This document shows positions 27,220-39,704 of a stretch of 64,000 nucleotides of DNA, piece after piece. The stretch is from positions 558,001 to 622,000 of the forward strand of contig JAKZZE010000027.1 of assembly GCA_024220505.1 (NCBI GenBank), written 5' to 3'. This DNA is from Rhizopus arrhizus (Eukaryota > Mucoromycota > Mucoromycetes > Mucorales > Rhizopodaceae). The notes under the pieces are model-generated. The model was not told the DNA's origin, did not search any database, and saw only the letters and a list, made by a program, of their open reading frames with translations. The stretch's first letter is position 1; each line of letters starts with the position of its first letter. The position numbers and the translations under genes are program-made.

Positions 27220-27371
27220 TGATTGTGGAACTTGTTGTTTATTTATCTGCTGTATTGGTTTATTTCGAGTTGCTGCGGATTATTTGATATGATTTATGTT
27301 GCAATGTTTGGTTTGTGGTTTGTGGTTAATAATTTTTTTTTTGTATTATTGTTATATATTTTTTTGTACGC

Positions 27372-29171
27372 TTAATATCCTAGTCTTGATAAGAAGTCAG
27401 CACTTTCATTGACTCTTCCAGGACAGTATTTGATTTCAAATTCGTATTCTGTTAATATTGTTATCCATCTTGCAATAATTCCTGTTGGGTTGCTTGTTTT
27501 AAGTAATCCATTTAATGCAGAATGATCAGTGATAATAGTGAATTTTCGTCCTAGCAAATATGGTCTAAACTGTTTTACTGCCCATATTACGGCTAAACAT
27601 TCTAGTTTTGTTGCAGCATAATTTGCTTCGTTTGTCTTAAGTGCTCTACTTGCAAATACAATTGGATGTTCATGTCCATTTTCGTCTAACTGTGTCAAGA
27701 TACAGCCTAAACCAGCTTTTGATGCATCGGTTACGAGTAAAAAGGGTTTATTGAAATCGGGTCTTGCTAGAACAGGTGCAGTTGTCAGTAGTTGTTTTAA
27801 TTTTTCAAATGAATCAGTGGTCTTTTGCGTCCATGGGATATTTTTAGAGGTTTTAGTTTGATCATGCAATGGACGTGCTATAGCGGCAAAGTTCTTAATG
27901 AATCTTCTGTAATATGAAGCTAGTCCCAAAAAGGCTCGTACTTGAGTAGTAGATTTGGGTGTTGGATAATTAATAATTTTTTCAATTTTGCTTGGATCAG
28001 TTTGTATTCCATCTTTTGTGACCATGTACCCTAAGAACTTCAGATGATCTTTGAAAAAGAAACATTTCTCTGGGTTGAGTTTTAGGTTTGCAATTTGAAT
28101 ACATTGAAAAACTTGTTCTAGATGGTTTAGATGCTGATGATGGTCAAGTGAGTATACGTTGAGGTCGTCGATGTAAGCTACTAAGCATTTGTTGATAAGG
28201 GGGCGAAAACATAGATCAATTAATCTTTGAAATGTTGCAGGTGAATTTACTAATCCCATTGGTAATGTATTATAATGATATGTTCCAAACTTGGTTGTAA
28301 AAGCTGTAAGTTCTTTACTATCTTGTTCTAAGGGGACTTGATGAAAACCTGCTCGCATATCTAGAGCTGAGAATATTTTGGCTTTTCCAAGTGTATCAAG
28401 TAAGTCATCAATACGAGGTAGAGGGTATGCATCTTTTTTTGTTATGGCGTTCAGTTTTCTATAGTCAATCACCATACGATAATCACCATTTTTCTTCTTT
28501 ACTAATATTACTGGAGCTGCCCAAGGACTATTTGAGGGAGTTATGACACCAAGTTTACAATATTTATCTAACTCTTTTTGAAGATATTCTGCTTCTATAG
28601 GACTGATTCTGTATGGGCGATGGCTAATTGGATGAGCATTATTTTCGATGATTATTTTATGTTTTAATAATTCTGTATGTCCAATTGTGTCGTTATCCCA
28701 ATCAAAGATTTCTTTGTATTTCTTGAGTAATCTTCTTAGTTTTACAATTGTTTTCTTATCAACTTCTCCAACTTCCAATTTGGAATATAAATGCATTTCT
28801 AGAGGCTCGGTTTTCTGCTGTATGTCCATGACATTCAATTGTGGTCTTTTATCAAATACATAAGCTTTGACTATTGTATCTTTTGTTGTATTGAATTTTT
28901 CTAATATTCCTATTTTTTCGTCAGGTTTTATAAATATATCTTTCTTAGATCGATTGTATATTCTGATTTCCACATTCCGTTTGTTGACTATAAAGTTGAT
29001 ACATGTATCAAAATATCCAAGTGCATGTAAAAGTTTTGGATTTGTTGTCTCGAAGTTAAAAAAAATATTTTTGTACTGGTTTCTTGGCTTATTGAGAGTT
29101 ATTCTTTTGGATGAATTGGCTTGTATTCTTAATCCATCAGCTGAAGCTGCAATGATGTATCCATCATCTTT
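27372..29171 (-). pseudogene. Ty3/gypsy reverse transcriptase and RNase H
   Basis: The reading frame is open from just after the protease-end stop at 29172 to 27372 (the first Met is at 28973). RT blocks are WAAPVILVKKKNGDYRMVID, LPMGLVNSPATFQRL and the catalytic YIDD (CLVAYIDDLNVYS). RNase H begins LLVTDASKAGLG and includes FTIITDHSALNGLL. Domain content is complete and no internal stop occurs, but it is separated from protease by an in-frame UAA and from integrase by about 150 bp with stops, so the polyprotein is broken. It copies element RNA into cDNA in related active elements. Confidence 0.9.
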
Positions 29172-30206
29172 TTAAGTTACTGATACTTCTTCTGTTTTAT
29201 TTTTTTCCAATACAAATAATGGAGTTTCTGGTTCATGTTCTTCTTCTGTAGATGTTGACTGGTCTTCACTTGAAGATTCTTCATCACTAAAACTTTCAGA
29301 TTCGTTGTCGGCTTTATTTTCTTCTTCAGATGTACTTTCTTCAAAGTGCACGTGCTTTTTAGAATTTGTAAGGCCTTTTGGCTGTTGATATGTTTCTTTA
29401 TAACTGGTTACTTTCGGTTTATCTTTTTGTAAATAAGTTATTTTTAATTCAGCTTTGTTTTCTTTGTAGGTGACTTTTAGCGAGGAGTTGTTAAAATCTA
29501 TTCTTGCTTTAGCTCTACTCAACCAATTGTTTCCAATGATGAGCTGATTGGGACAAATAGGAAGTACTTCAATGGTACAAGGAATTGTCATGTTTCTTTT
29601 TACTTCGAGTGGTACATCATAAATTACACCAAGAGCAGGTTGTTTCGTTCCATTTCCAAGTGTGAACACACTTTCTGATGAGGCATCTATTTTTAGTCCA
29701 AGTTCATCTGCTAATTTCTTTGACATGCAAGTTTTGGCTGCTCCACAGTCAATTAAAGCTCTTATTGGTTTATTTTCTATAGAGACTTGAGAATATACGG
29801 CTGTCGTATCCATATCATCATCTTCTATAAGTGCCATTGTTTGATCATTTGGATTTATTTTTGTTGAGTGACTGGGTCTACATTCGCCTACTAGTTGTCT
29901 TCGCATGGCAGGACTAACAGTTATGAGATCTCGTACTGATATGTTTGCTTTTTGGTCTAATACATCTTTTCCAATTTGGTAATCGATTTTGGGTGGTGTT
30001 CTTTTTATTCTAGGTCTCTTTTGTTTTTCTTGAGTAGTACCTTTTACTGATGCATCTGTTTCCATTTCAATATCCTGGGGGATTGTTATAGGATTTGTTG
30101 TTATAGGTATTTCTTCTAGATGGTTTCTTGTAGTTATCCTTCTAGTTGTTGTAGGTTCAGTTTGCTTTCTTTTAATTCTGGGGACTTTTGCTTTTGGATA
30201 TGGGGT
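29172..30206 (-). pseudogene. Ty3/gypsy retropepsin-like protease region
   Basis: A Lys/Arg/Thr-rich N-terminal segment is followed by the aspartic protease core: RALIDCGAAKTCMSKKLADELGL and the flap/second-loop region GNGTKQPALGVIYDVPLEVK with PNQLIIGNNWL. The active-site triplet is Asp-Cys-Gly instead of the usual Asp-Ser/Thr-Gly. A long acidic tail (EESTSEEENKADNESESFSDEESSSE) follows. The frame runs in from the upstream gag-end sequence but is now cut by the solo LTR at 30207-30788; the apparent start Met at 30239 lies inside that LTR. Confidence 0.8.
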
Positions 30207-30788
30207 TGTTGTAGAACAGCGTCTGATCATAACGGACATTGAATAATCACAACTAAAAGAAGTATATTAAAATTGATAAAAGATAATAATTTAAATCTTT
30301 ATCAAATAAAATATATTCTTCTTCTTTTTTTTTTTATAAAACTATCACAATTAGATTCATTCTATAAAGTAAACATGAACAATAAATAAGTCATGACCTT
30401 TACTATTCATCAATTCTGTAAATGAATAATAATGGATCAGGTACCTAGTCAACTTTGATCTGACTGGAGGCATTTCATATAAATATATCTTTACTCTCAA
30501 TGAAGACGGGACAAATCTCCCAGATCAGTTAAAGAACAATAAGATCTATAAAAACAACGAATTAAAAATTTTCATAATCGATTCAGTGATCATTCTTCAA
30601 TCAAACATGTCAATTATTGGATCTACGCTCATAACTACTCATTTACCCGCCAACTGATAGAAGAATATAAATAGTAGACTTTGTAATGATTTCTTTTTAA
30701 CAATTAAGATTGTCTTAAATAAAGTTCAGTCTCAAAAAGTATTCTTTGGTTTTTATCGCTACCTTAATTACTTTACCAGAACATAACA
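30207..30788. mobile_element. Solo LTR inserted in the gypsy copy
   Basis: A 582-bp segment starts TGTTGTAGAACAG and ends CCAGAACATAACA, and is flanked by the perfect 5-bp duplication GGGGT (30202-30206 and 30789-30793). TG..CA ends, a TATAAATA-like box near 30665 and an AATAAA near 30719 fit an LTR. The gypsy coding frame resumes across the site when the insert and one GGGGT are ignored. No internal retroelement sequence remains, so it is a solo LTR left by LTR-LTR recombination. Confidence 0.85.
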
Positions 30789-30793
30789 GGGGT

Positions 30794-32195
30794 TGCGTTC
30801 AGTACTTCAGGCGGACGCTCAGGTCTAACTGCAGAATAAAGATCTTTATATTGTGTGTTATCATCATATTCATTGAAATTTAAGATGACGTTAAGAGGAT
30901 GTTGTTTACTTTGTTGATTTATGGGTTTAGTGATTTGTTGGGTGTTCGATTGACCATTCCTTTGATTAAAAGCAACCGACCCATTTAGTTTTTTGACGGT
31001 TGTGATTGTGTTTGTTGAGAAGGTGGTTGGTGATTATAGATGTGTTGTGAAGATTGTTGATGTGGTTGATTGATTTGGTTATTTTGAGGATATTCCCTTC
31101 TTGGTTGAGGTTGGTTTGCTGATATTGATCATTTCTTCGGTTACCTTGATTGTATTGACTGTAGTTATTATAATATGGATATATATTATTTCGATTGTTG
31201 TTATAATTTGGTCTGTTATTGCGTTGATAACTTCTATTAGGATAGGATAGTTTGGGCGGTATGTTCAATTCATCTCGAATAGTTTGTTGTATAAGGTTAA
31301 CAAGGTCTTCAGTTGAATTTTGATACATAGTCTGACCTTCATCTGTCCTAGTATAATGATGTTGCCGTACTGGTATACTACCGTGCCTACCTACAGTGTC
31401 CATAGTTGACAACTGATGGGAACCAGTTACAACATTTGGTGCATTGTTCAAGTGCTCGTAGTTTACATTGGTACGCAGATCAGTTACAGGGACATATTGA
31501 ATCGGTCGTTCCTCAGTATCTATTAATTCAATGTTGTGATTATTTGCGTAGTGGCGATAATACTGGGTGTTGTCGTCGTGATAGATAAGTGCATTGTTGA
31601 CGTTTCTAGGTATGAACGGATTATCCACCATGGCGATCTTTCGTGGTCTATGTGCATTCCATCATCCTTCAGAATGATTAATCCAATCTTGGAAAGTTCT
31701 TGAGCTACTTTGTATGCAAAATAATTTGATTTCTTTTAGTAAGCCAGCACGGAATCGGCTTTCAATGACTGCTTCGTTATCGATATTAGCAATATCTGCT
31801 GCTTCTCTTAATCTTGCAAGATATATTTGTGGATGTTCTTGTTCTCCTTGACACATTTCATTGAATTCGAGTTCGTAATTTTGAATAAGTTCGGGAGTAA
31901 TATAATGTTTTCGAAGCTTTTCCATAGCTTGTTCATAGTTGATATCAGGTTGTTCCTTCAGAATTACACGTTCAAAATAAACTTTGGCAGCGCGCCTTAA
32001 TTGAGATTTGAGTATAATGAGCTTTCTTGTGTCATTTTGAGTATTGCTAATGGCTAAATAGGACTCTAGTATCTCTTGAAAGTGACGAAAGTCTTCTCCT
32101 TCGTACCCATAGAATTCGATGAGTCTTGGTCGATAACCTTGAATAATGCTTTGATTGTTAAGTGAGGCCAACACGTTAGGTCCTGTTGTTGTCAT
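30794..32195 (-). pseudogene. Ty3/gypsy gag
   Basis: The open segment 32195-31662 contains a typical gag core (LIEFYGYEGEDFRHFQEILESY, WINHSEG). A UGA then interrupts the frame where relatives would be expected to have Trp, and the same frame continues (WNAHRPRKIAMV) into 31631-30966, an Asn/Gln/Tyr-rich, nucleic-acid-binding-like tail. Frameshifts near 31090 and in an A-run near 31000 move the coding frame before it reaches the protease region. No intact CCHC knuckle was seen. It would package element RNA. Confidence 0.8.
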
Positions 32196-33020
32196 TGTTG
32201 CTAGTAAGTGTTTAGATATTGTTGATTTGATTTTGATAATTTTTTTTGACTAAGTTTGTTGATTTCTTGATAGTTTTAAGTAGTTTCTTGATTTTGAGCC
32301 CTCGTAGTGACCACCAAATGTAAATTTTTCTTTTTATGTATATAGCTTGTTTGCGGGTTTACTTTTGTAAGTAAATAAGTATTGTCGGTAGTGACCACCA
32401 GATCTTATTAAGTAGATCAAACTTGTTAAAATAGGCTAAACTCTTGAGGTTTAGGAATAGGTTTACAATGAAGTTGATTTAGCTTCAAGGGACTTCAGTA
32501 TTTTGAATAGAACACAGACCAAAGGGTTTCAATTGAACGCTTGATGGTTTTATTGGTTTATAAAGTAAAGAAAAGATAAAAAGAATATAATATTCTGTTG
32601 TAATTTTTTGTTGCTTCAATGGCTTGTAAGAGTTAACGGTTTTGAAATAGAGTAAATTTGACGAAAATGGATAAAAAAATAAGAGTTGGGTAGAGTATTG
32701 ATATTAGGTTCGCTTGTAAGTGACCACCAGATCTTGTTAAGTAGATCAAACTTGTTTGTAATAAAATAACTTGATAAGAGTATTAAAAGTTTTTACAATG
32801 AAGATAATTGACTTCAAGGGACTTGTCTTGCTTGTGTTTTAGGAGTGTTATACCAAAAGATTCAGGGATAAAGATACTTGATTTATTGGATAAAATATAT
32901 TTAAGATAAGTAAAGTTAAAATATATAAGTCAAGAGAAGTGAAGATAAGTCAAGAGTAAGTGAAGTAAAATAAAAATAAAAATTCGTCCATTTTATAGAC
33001 AAAGGAAAATAAAGTTTCAT

Positions 33021-33110
33021 TTTGATATAAGGTTTGATTTCGATATAAAGTTTGATTTCGATATAAAGTTTGATTTCGATATAAAGTTTGATTTTGATAT
33101 AAAGTTTGAT
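33021..33110. repeat. 18-bp minisatellite at the DIRS insertion site
   Basis: About five copies of GATATAAAGTTTGATTTC with minor changes run up to the left end of the DIRS-like element. Related sequence (TTTTGAAATAAAGTTTGATT) resumes on the other side at 45075, so the element landed inside this tract. Confidence 0.8.
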
Positions 33111-33250
33111 TGGTTGTCGTACCTAAACGAATCCCAGTTGACTCCACTTCGGCTTCCAATGTGATACATGCTCTCTGAGCCACGCTTTATTTTCCTTATA
33201 TAATAATAATAATAAATTTTTCCCCTTTCTTCCCTATATCTTTCTAAGCC
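33111..33250. repeat. DIRS left terminal inverted repeat
   Basis: The outer part (33111-33166, TGGTTGTCGTACC..) is reproduced in inverse in the internal complementary region. The inner part is the inverse of 44955-45048, with a near-perfect match including the (ATT)n stretch. Confidence 0.85.
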
Positions 33251-33268
33251 GCGCATCGTGGATATACT

Positions 33269-34147
33269 ATGACTGATACGATTATCAATAATGAGCCAAG
33301 AACATACACCGAAGAAGAAGTTATCGAATTACTTAGACGAATCAAAACTGCAGAGCAAGCAGAAACTCAAAAAGCCAGAGAAGAGCGAGAGCTACCATTG
33401 GGGATCACTTCCTCTTTGGACAAGCCTACGAGGCAACAACACCAAGATAATTTCAAACGCTACAAACGAGAAGTTACAAAATACCACCACGACGAGTGGA
33501 CTGTGGCCGAAGAGATCAACAAATCCTTCATACCGAAACTTAAACAATACACTGTTGACACAACTCAAGTCGTTAACGCTCACTACAAAGGAGCAGAGAT
33601 CAGCAGATTACACGGGAGAGCAGCAACCGAAATCTATGAACAACTTTCCATTATTCAAGCAGGAGAAATATCAACAGAAGAAGCTCATCAACTTTTGGCC
33701 GAAGCCATTGAAAGCGCCAAAAGACTTGCCGTTCATGCCTGGATCCAAGGGAGACAACATGATGAAGATGCTAAAGACTACGCCATTAGAGCGCTTAAAC
33801 TACCCACAATTCTTAAACACTTGGAAACAAAAGAGCCAGGTAGTAAGCGAGAAGCATTCAGTGAAGAATTTATCACCATGTACAACGAAGCCAACTACCA
33901 GCAACGAGTACTTAGAGCAGCAACCACCAACACTTCAAATGGAAGAAGTAGAGGAGGATATTCAACTCAATCAAATTGGAACAACAATAGAGGAGGACGT
34001 GGATACTTTGGACAAGGTAGAGCAAAAAACTACTTTGGAGGACGAGGACGTGGGACCTCGACCTTCCACACCAACAACTTTCCCCACAATTCTCACAGTG
34101 CAACATCGCCAGATCTTTCAGCACAAAGACCTTCCAGTCAACAGTAA
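33269..34147 (+). CDS. DIRS ORF1 (gag-like)
   Basis: This 292-residue frame starts just inside the left inverted repeat. The N-terminal two-thirds are helical and charged (YTEEEVIELLRRIKTAEQA). The C-terminus is a Gly/Arg/Asn-rich RGG-like tail (RSRGGYSTQSNWNNNRGGRG), suited to nucleic-acid binding. Position and tail match the gag-like ORF1 of DIRS elements, with no CCHC finger. It ends upstream of the RT frame, which is open across the gag stop in another frame, so translation of RT may use frameshifting or reinitiation (inference). Confidence 0.75.
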   Translation: MTDTIINNEPRTYTEEEVIELLRRIKTAEQAETQKAREERELPLGITSSLDKPTRQQHQDNFKRYKREVTKYHHDEWTVAEEINKSFIPKLKQYTVDTTQVVNAHYKGAEISRLHGRAATEIYEQLSIIQAGEISTEEAHQLLAEAIESAKRLAVHAWIQGRQHDEDAKDYAIRALKLPTILKHLETKEPGSKREAFSEEFITMYNEANYQQRVLRAATTNTSNGRSRGGYSTQSNWNNNRGGRGYFGQGRAKNYFGGRGRGTSTFHTNNFPHNSHSATSPDLSAQRPSSQQ

Positions 34148-34281
34148 CACCAAAAACATTACAGGTAACACATGTCCAACTATTACCACCACCACCACCA
34201 CTATCAACACCACTACTCCAACAACAGCAACAACAACAACAACAAGAACAACAACAACAGCAACAACGAGCAACAACAACA

Positions 34282-34813
34282 TTGAACTACACCATTCCAT
34301 CAGACGGAATTCTTCCAGGAGGTCGACTTCAACAATTTCTGAGTTACTGGAAGACAGTAACAAATCATCCGTGGCCCATATCGGTGATCCAACATGGTTA
34401 CAAAATCCAATTTACAAAGAAACCAATCCCGTGGAAGAACCAGATGAAACAACCAACAGCAGAAGAACGATTTCACATCAACGAAGCAGTTCAGAAATTT
34501 CTAAGTGGAGGTATGATAGAGAGGTCTCCAACACAGGATCGACGATTCCTCTCCAAATTCTTTACATTACAGGAACAGACCAAGAGAAGGCCAATTCTGG
34601 ATTGTCAAAAGTTGAACTCTTTCATTCAAGTGGAGCATTTCAAAATGGAAGGAGTTCCAGCTTTAAGAGAATTGATAGAAAAAGACGATTATATATGCAA
34701 AATCGATTTAAAAGATGCATACGTAGTAGTTCCTATACACGACGATTCCAAAGATTTCCTCAGTTTCGAAAACGAAGGGGTTGTATACAGGTACAAGTCA
34801 CTAGCGTTCGGGC
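34282..34813 (+). pseudogene. DIRS reverse transcriptase, 5' half
   Basis: The RT frame contains DRRFLSKFFTLQEQTKRRPI, LDCQKLNSFI, and KIDLKDAYVVVPIHDDSKDF, then stops abruptly at YKSLAFGL where the LTR of the inserted gypsy element begins. The frame is already open upstream of 34282 through a Gln/Pro-rich stretch, and no ATG is obvious; 34282 is only the first alternative start. The rest of the gene is at 42406-43757, and the frames join exactly when the insert and one CGGGC are ignored. Confidence 0.88.
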
Positions 34814-35218
34814 TGATTTATCCAAGAATAGAAAGGAACAAGAGAGGACGAGACTCGATAAAGAGATTGCTTTATTTAATAAGAAAATGATACTCTATTT
34901 ATACTTTTCATACACGGATAATATTTCATGTTATGGATTAATAATTAATGAGTATGATATAACTGATGACAAATAGATAATGGTTACGTGTTCTTCCATT
35001 GTTATCTTTGTCATCATAAGCATTTATCCATAGAATACTCGTATATGATTGACTGTGATTTAGTTCCTGGATTTAATATAATTTAACCGTGCAATTACGC
35101 AGCATCTTATCCTTAATGAAGATTATCCGAATTAACCTGTAGCCTATCTATTGGATATATTTTACATGTAGCTTATTAATACTGTTTTCATATCGAGTTA
35201 TGAATGATGGATACATCA
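34814..35218 (-). repeat. 3' LTR of the chromovirus
   Basis: 405 bp, ending in the TSD CGGGC on its left. It contains TTTATAC/TATAAATAG-like promoter sequence on the element strand (near 34900). It is nearly identical to 41996-42400. Confidence 0.93.
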
Positions 35219-35424
35219 TTGCCCCCTTCCAGGTTGGAACAACCGATGAGCATCATGAATAACGAAGAGTACAGGGATCATATCCAATATGATTGCGTAG
35301 GCTGTTTATATTAAAGACGTAAGTGTAGAGGAAAGAGAGAGTATGCTCTTCTGGTATATAATCGATAAAAACCCAAAAAACCTCTTGAGGAAAAAAGTAA
35401 TGGGAAAAGATCATATTCAGCTCG

Positions 35425-38400
35425 TTACTTTGTCTTGTTTCGTTTGTTAAAATTATTAGTCTTGGTTGGAACATTGGTATGAGATGAGCGTTTACGTTTG
35501 CCAATGTTATTATTGACGTTACGTCTTGCCCAGTACTGTTCTATCATACTCATGTCATCAAAACTTGAGGCAGGTTCCCAGGTATCATATTCTGGAGGAT
35601 AACCTTTCCATCTTACTAGGTATTTATAATTACTAGTGTTATTTCCTTTATGTTGGATAATTGCCTGCACATCGTACTGTTGTTGGTCAGCGCGATTATT
35701 AACAACGTTGTCTGTAGAGATGAGTTTGATGTGTGAGGTAGGTACGTCGCGCGATAATAGTGTACCTGTTTTATCCGTCAAAATGTAGCTACCATTTTTT
35801 GTGACTCCATGTACGACAAAGGGGCCCTCGTACCTTGGGTCAGTTTTACTATTTCTATTCACATTTTTTATCATAACTTCGCTATTATTAGGAAATTGTT
35901 GATGTACAATGCGGTGTTTCTTTGTAAAATACTCGTTGTCAGTTCTTTGAGTAGTCATAATACGGTTACGTATAGCAGGGATTACTATGTTGTTCATATT
36001 GTCTAATTTATTTTCTAGTGCTTTAGCATACTGCTGACTAGAGTTAGGTATTGAGGATTGTGTATTGGAATAATCCTGGAATTCATTTGGTTGTCTATTA
36101 TACATAAGCACAAATGGTCTGGAATGGTGTAATCTAGAATATTTGCAATTCATAGCATATTGAATACTAGGAAGGAAAAGATTCCACTCGTCTTTCTTGC
36201 CTTGTAATCTTTTAACAAGAGCTCGTTTGGCTATTCCGACAAACGATTCGTTAGTCGAATTTCCCAATGGGTTATAAGGCAGTGAAAGTCTATGGTCAAT
36301 ACCACAGGTTTCCATTAATGAATTAAATATTTCATTAGTGAATTCTGTACCGTTATCTGAACTAAGCTTTTTGGGCCAACCAAAAGTGCAAAAGATATCT
36401 CTAAGTTCATTAGCTATGGATACTGCAGTTTTATCCATTAATGGTCTTAGAATTGTAAATCTTGTGAAGAGATCAACTAGGACTAAAATGAAATTATGTC
36501 CTTCTGTTGATGTAATGTTCAGGGTACCGAGGTCAATACAGACGTGATCAAAAGGACCATCTGGTAGAATACTACGGGGAGGGTGATACCCGTGTTTGCC
36601 AATATTAAATTGTTGACATTCAGGACAATTGGATACTAGCTGCAATGCATCTTTTTTAATATTAATCCAGTGCAAATTATCATTGTGAATTGTCTTTACA
36701 ATAGCATCAGCCCCAAAGTGTCCAAGTAGATGTGCCTTTAATAATAGGTTATGACGTTCCTCTTCTGGTGGTGTCATGTAGTCTACTAGCTGTACAGCTC
36801 TTTGTTTTATGTTTGTACTGTTGTCTGTAGTACGTTTACTCTGTGACTTTGTATTTTTATTTTTTATGGAAAGTTGCTGAGGATTATTATCTCCCCCCAG
36901 TCTTTTTTCCGTATCGTCTGAAAAAAGACGAGAAAGTGAATCCGGCAACACATTTTCAATTCCTGGACGATGGATTACTTTGAATGTATAGTTGAAAATA
37001 GTTTCGAACCAATTCAGCATCATGGGATTAGGAATGTTTTGTGTGCCAAGATAGACCAAACTTTTATGATCAGTATACAGCGTGAATTGAGATCCATACA
37101 ACCACTTGTGAAATCTTTCAAAAAGATAACAGATGGCTAACAGCTCTCGTTTAGTTGTCGAGTAGTTCATTTCTGACTTCGACAGTGCTCTTGCTGCGAA
37201 TCCAATATAGCGAGTTTTATCGTCAATAATTTGATAAAGTACACCGCCAATTCCTGTGTTGCTAGCATCTGTAGCTAGCTGTAATTCATGACGCATGTCA
37301 GGTATAGACAGAACAGGAGCATTAGATAAGGCTGTTTGTATATTTCGAAAAGCCTGTAGGTATTTGTCAGTCCAAATGTGTTCCAATGAACCTTCGTTAC
37401 GTAGTTTATCTAACGGTGCGGTCATGGTAGAGAAATTTGGGAGATGACTTCGAAAATAATTAGCGAGGCCTAGAAAGCGTTGTATATCTTTTCCAGTCTT
37501 TGGTATTGGCCATGCTAAAGCATTTGCAACCTTTCTGCTATCCAATGAGAGACTATTGTGACTAATAGTGAGCCCTAGGATGTTTACCGAAGTTTGCATA
37601 AAGTGACATTTATCAATGTTAAGAATAAATTTAGCTGATGTAAGTCGTTCGATGACAGTATTTACGCATTTGATATGTTCCTCAATATCGGGTCCAGTAC
37701 CGATAGTTAAATCATCAATGAAACATGTAACGTATGGCAAGTCATGTAAGAGGGTAGTTAGCACACGTTGGAAATGATTTGGTATAGGGGTCAAACCGAA
37801 TGGTGCTCTACAGAATTGATATTGTTGACCGTTAAATGTAAAAGCTGTAAGGGCTCTATGCTCATCAGCTAGAGGTAACCGATGAAAAGCTTGTTTGAGG
37901 TCAAGTACTGTGAATAGTGTCGCAGCACTCATTTTTTGATGCAACTCAGCTATCAATGGTAATTGAAAGCGGTCGGTACGATCTTTTATGAGTATTGCAT
38001 TGATATGTCTGGGGTCTATACACACCCGTACATCGTCACTATAATTACCATTAGCATCCTTTTTACGTACAGTCAACAAAGGAGAGTTAAATGCAGTATT
38101 AGGAGGAGCTATTTCAATTACACCATCTGCTAACCATTTATCAACCTGTTCTTGTACTTTAGGCTGGATTGACAGTGCAATAGGATACTGTCGTCTATAA
38201 GTGGTTTTACCTGGTTCAGTTTCCAAGCGAACTATCGCTTCAGGTAGAGGACATGCAGACGTGCTAGGGATCTTAGCATTGGCGCTCAAATATGGCTGTA
38301 ATGCGTCCATAAGTTGTTCACGCTGTTGGTGAGTACCAGCGGGTGACTTATTAGGTTTGATAGGTGAAGGGTCTATTGGATCAGGTATTGTAGAGATATT

Positions 38401-39702
38401 AGGACTATCCCACGTAACAGCTAAACCTGTCAAGTTAATGTTTAACTTAGGCATAAGATCTGTACCAATACAAATAGGTATATCCTTATCAAACTTAAAA
38501 ATTTCAAATTCATGTAAGACATTGATTCCGTTATAAAATACTTTTATTTGATCTGTAATAGCAGTTCTAGATACCAAGGTATCCAAACTAGCTAATTGTA
38601 ATTTTCCTGAAACAGGAAAAGTTCTAACGTTTATAATTTTTGCTAGGTCAGGAGAGATCGTAGAAGTATTACACCCAGTATCAACCAAAGCCCAAGTACG
38701 GACATTTTCTATAGTGATGGGTACAAAAAAGGAATCAGTACGTTTGTTATTAAAACTGTGAAGTTTTGTATTAAACGGTTGCAACTTACATAATGATGAG
38801 TAGTAGTGGATGTCCTTGACGGCTTCATCGTCAAGATCCTGTTCTTCATCGTGGCTTTGTTGGTTGGCAGGGTTGTATTTAGAAGCATTTGTACCCATTG
38901 CTTTATCTTCACTGCCAGTCAACTGAAGTGAGCGGAATGCCCTGGTTATGGTAGGTGCAGTAGAGGAGGAGGAGGCAGAACCAGCAGAAAGAGGTTGATT
39001 CCTTTTAGGGCAAACATTTAAATGCTCCCTAGTAAAAGGAGCGTTGCATTTAAAGCAACGCTTACTAGATGTCTCTTTGTTCATACTGTTAGCAATTCCA
39101 AGTTCCTGAGCCTTTTTACAACGATCTGTTGTGTGGTTGCACTTTCCATGGATGATACAAGTCCTTCCATCCGTACGGTGGTTTCTTTTATGAATACCAC
39201 TGGGAGGGTTCAACCCGTTGACTTGAGAGGGTTGGTTATTGAATTTTTTAGTTGACATATGGGGCAAGGTCTGTTGTTTCGTATGAAACTTTCTTGCGAT
39301 ACTAGAAAGGAGGTTTATGTCATTCTTTGCCTCCTGATCAAGACTGACGATGGCCATGTTGACATGATTTTGGAGGCTACTAGTGAGGGAGTTCACAAAC
39401 AAAATAGCCAAAAAATCGTCAGCTACGGGAGTGGCTTCACGCTTGAGCTTCAAGAAGCGGTCAGTGTATTTTTCCACAGATTCATCAGGTTGCATGCTGA
39501 TGGTTAACAGCTCTCTTGAGGCGTGGGCTTGAGCCTCAGTGGATTCGATGCCATATTTCAAGGTTAATTGTTCCTTGAATATGGTCCAAGATAAATTCTT
39601 CTTTACCCGTAATTCATCATACCAAGAACGCTGAGTATGGGTAAGGGAGAAAGGGATGAGGCGCTGCCAATGCACCTGTACATCCAAGCGGTACGCAAAG
39701 AG
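35425..39702 (-). pseudogene. Chromovirus Gag-Pol, main part ending in a chromodomain
   Basis: One open frame of over 1,420 codons downstream of the Tc1 insertion. Domains in order: gag core (RSWYDELRVKKNLSWTIFKE), Cys/His motifs (CIIHGKCNHTTDRC; CFKCNAPFTREHLNVC), retropepsin (WALVDTGCNTSTIS), RT (APFGLTPIPNHFQRVL and catalytic FIDD), RNase H (LQLATDASNTGIGG, YTDHKSLVYLG), integrase (HLLGHFG..H..C..C finger; D in HVCIDLGTL, D in LSSDNGTEF, E in NSTNESFVG), and a C-terminal chromodomain (YKYLVRWKGYPPEYDTWEP). Chromodomains steer integration to modified chromatin. The frame joins 41362-41944 exactly across the TA target, so this was a complete polyprotein before the Tc1 hit. Confidence 0.95.
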
Positions 39703-39704
39703 TA

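Larger units (their letters stand above)
25845..32320 (-). mobile_element. Degenerate Ty3/gypsy retrotransposon
   Basis: On the minus strand, gag (about 32195-30794), protease (about 30200-29172), reverse transcriptase/RNase H (29171-27372) and integrase (27219-25845) occur in the gypsy order. A candidate tRNA primer-binding site reading TGGTGGTCACTACGAGG on the minus strand lies at about 32302-32318, just upstream of gag. No clear second LTR was found at the left end, although a purine run (about 25812-25832) follows the integrase stop. The copy is dead: it has an in-frame UGA in gag, frameshifts in late gag, an in-frame UAA between protease and RT, a one-base insertion in integrase and a solo LTR insertion (30207-30788). 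Confidence 0.85.

Noticed and set aside
32950..33256. Repeat protein with NQTLYR / SNFISK units
   Set aside because: It is the 18-bp minisatellite read in two frames and runs into the DIRS terminal repeat.
33291..34976. 561-codon plus-strand frame as a separate gene
   Set aside because: It overlaps the DIRS gag and RT frames, its sequence is Thr/Asn repeat-like, and it runs into the inserted LTR; it corresponds to the upstream part of the open recombinase frame.
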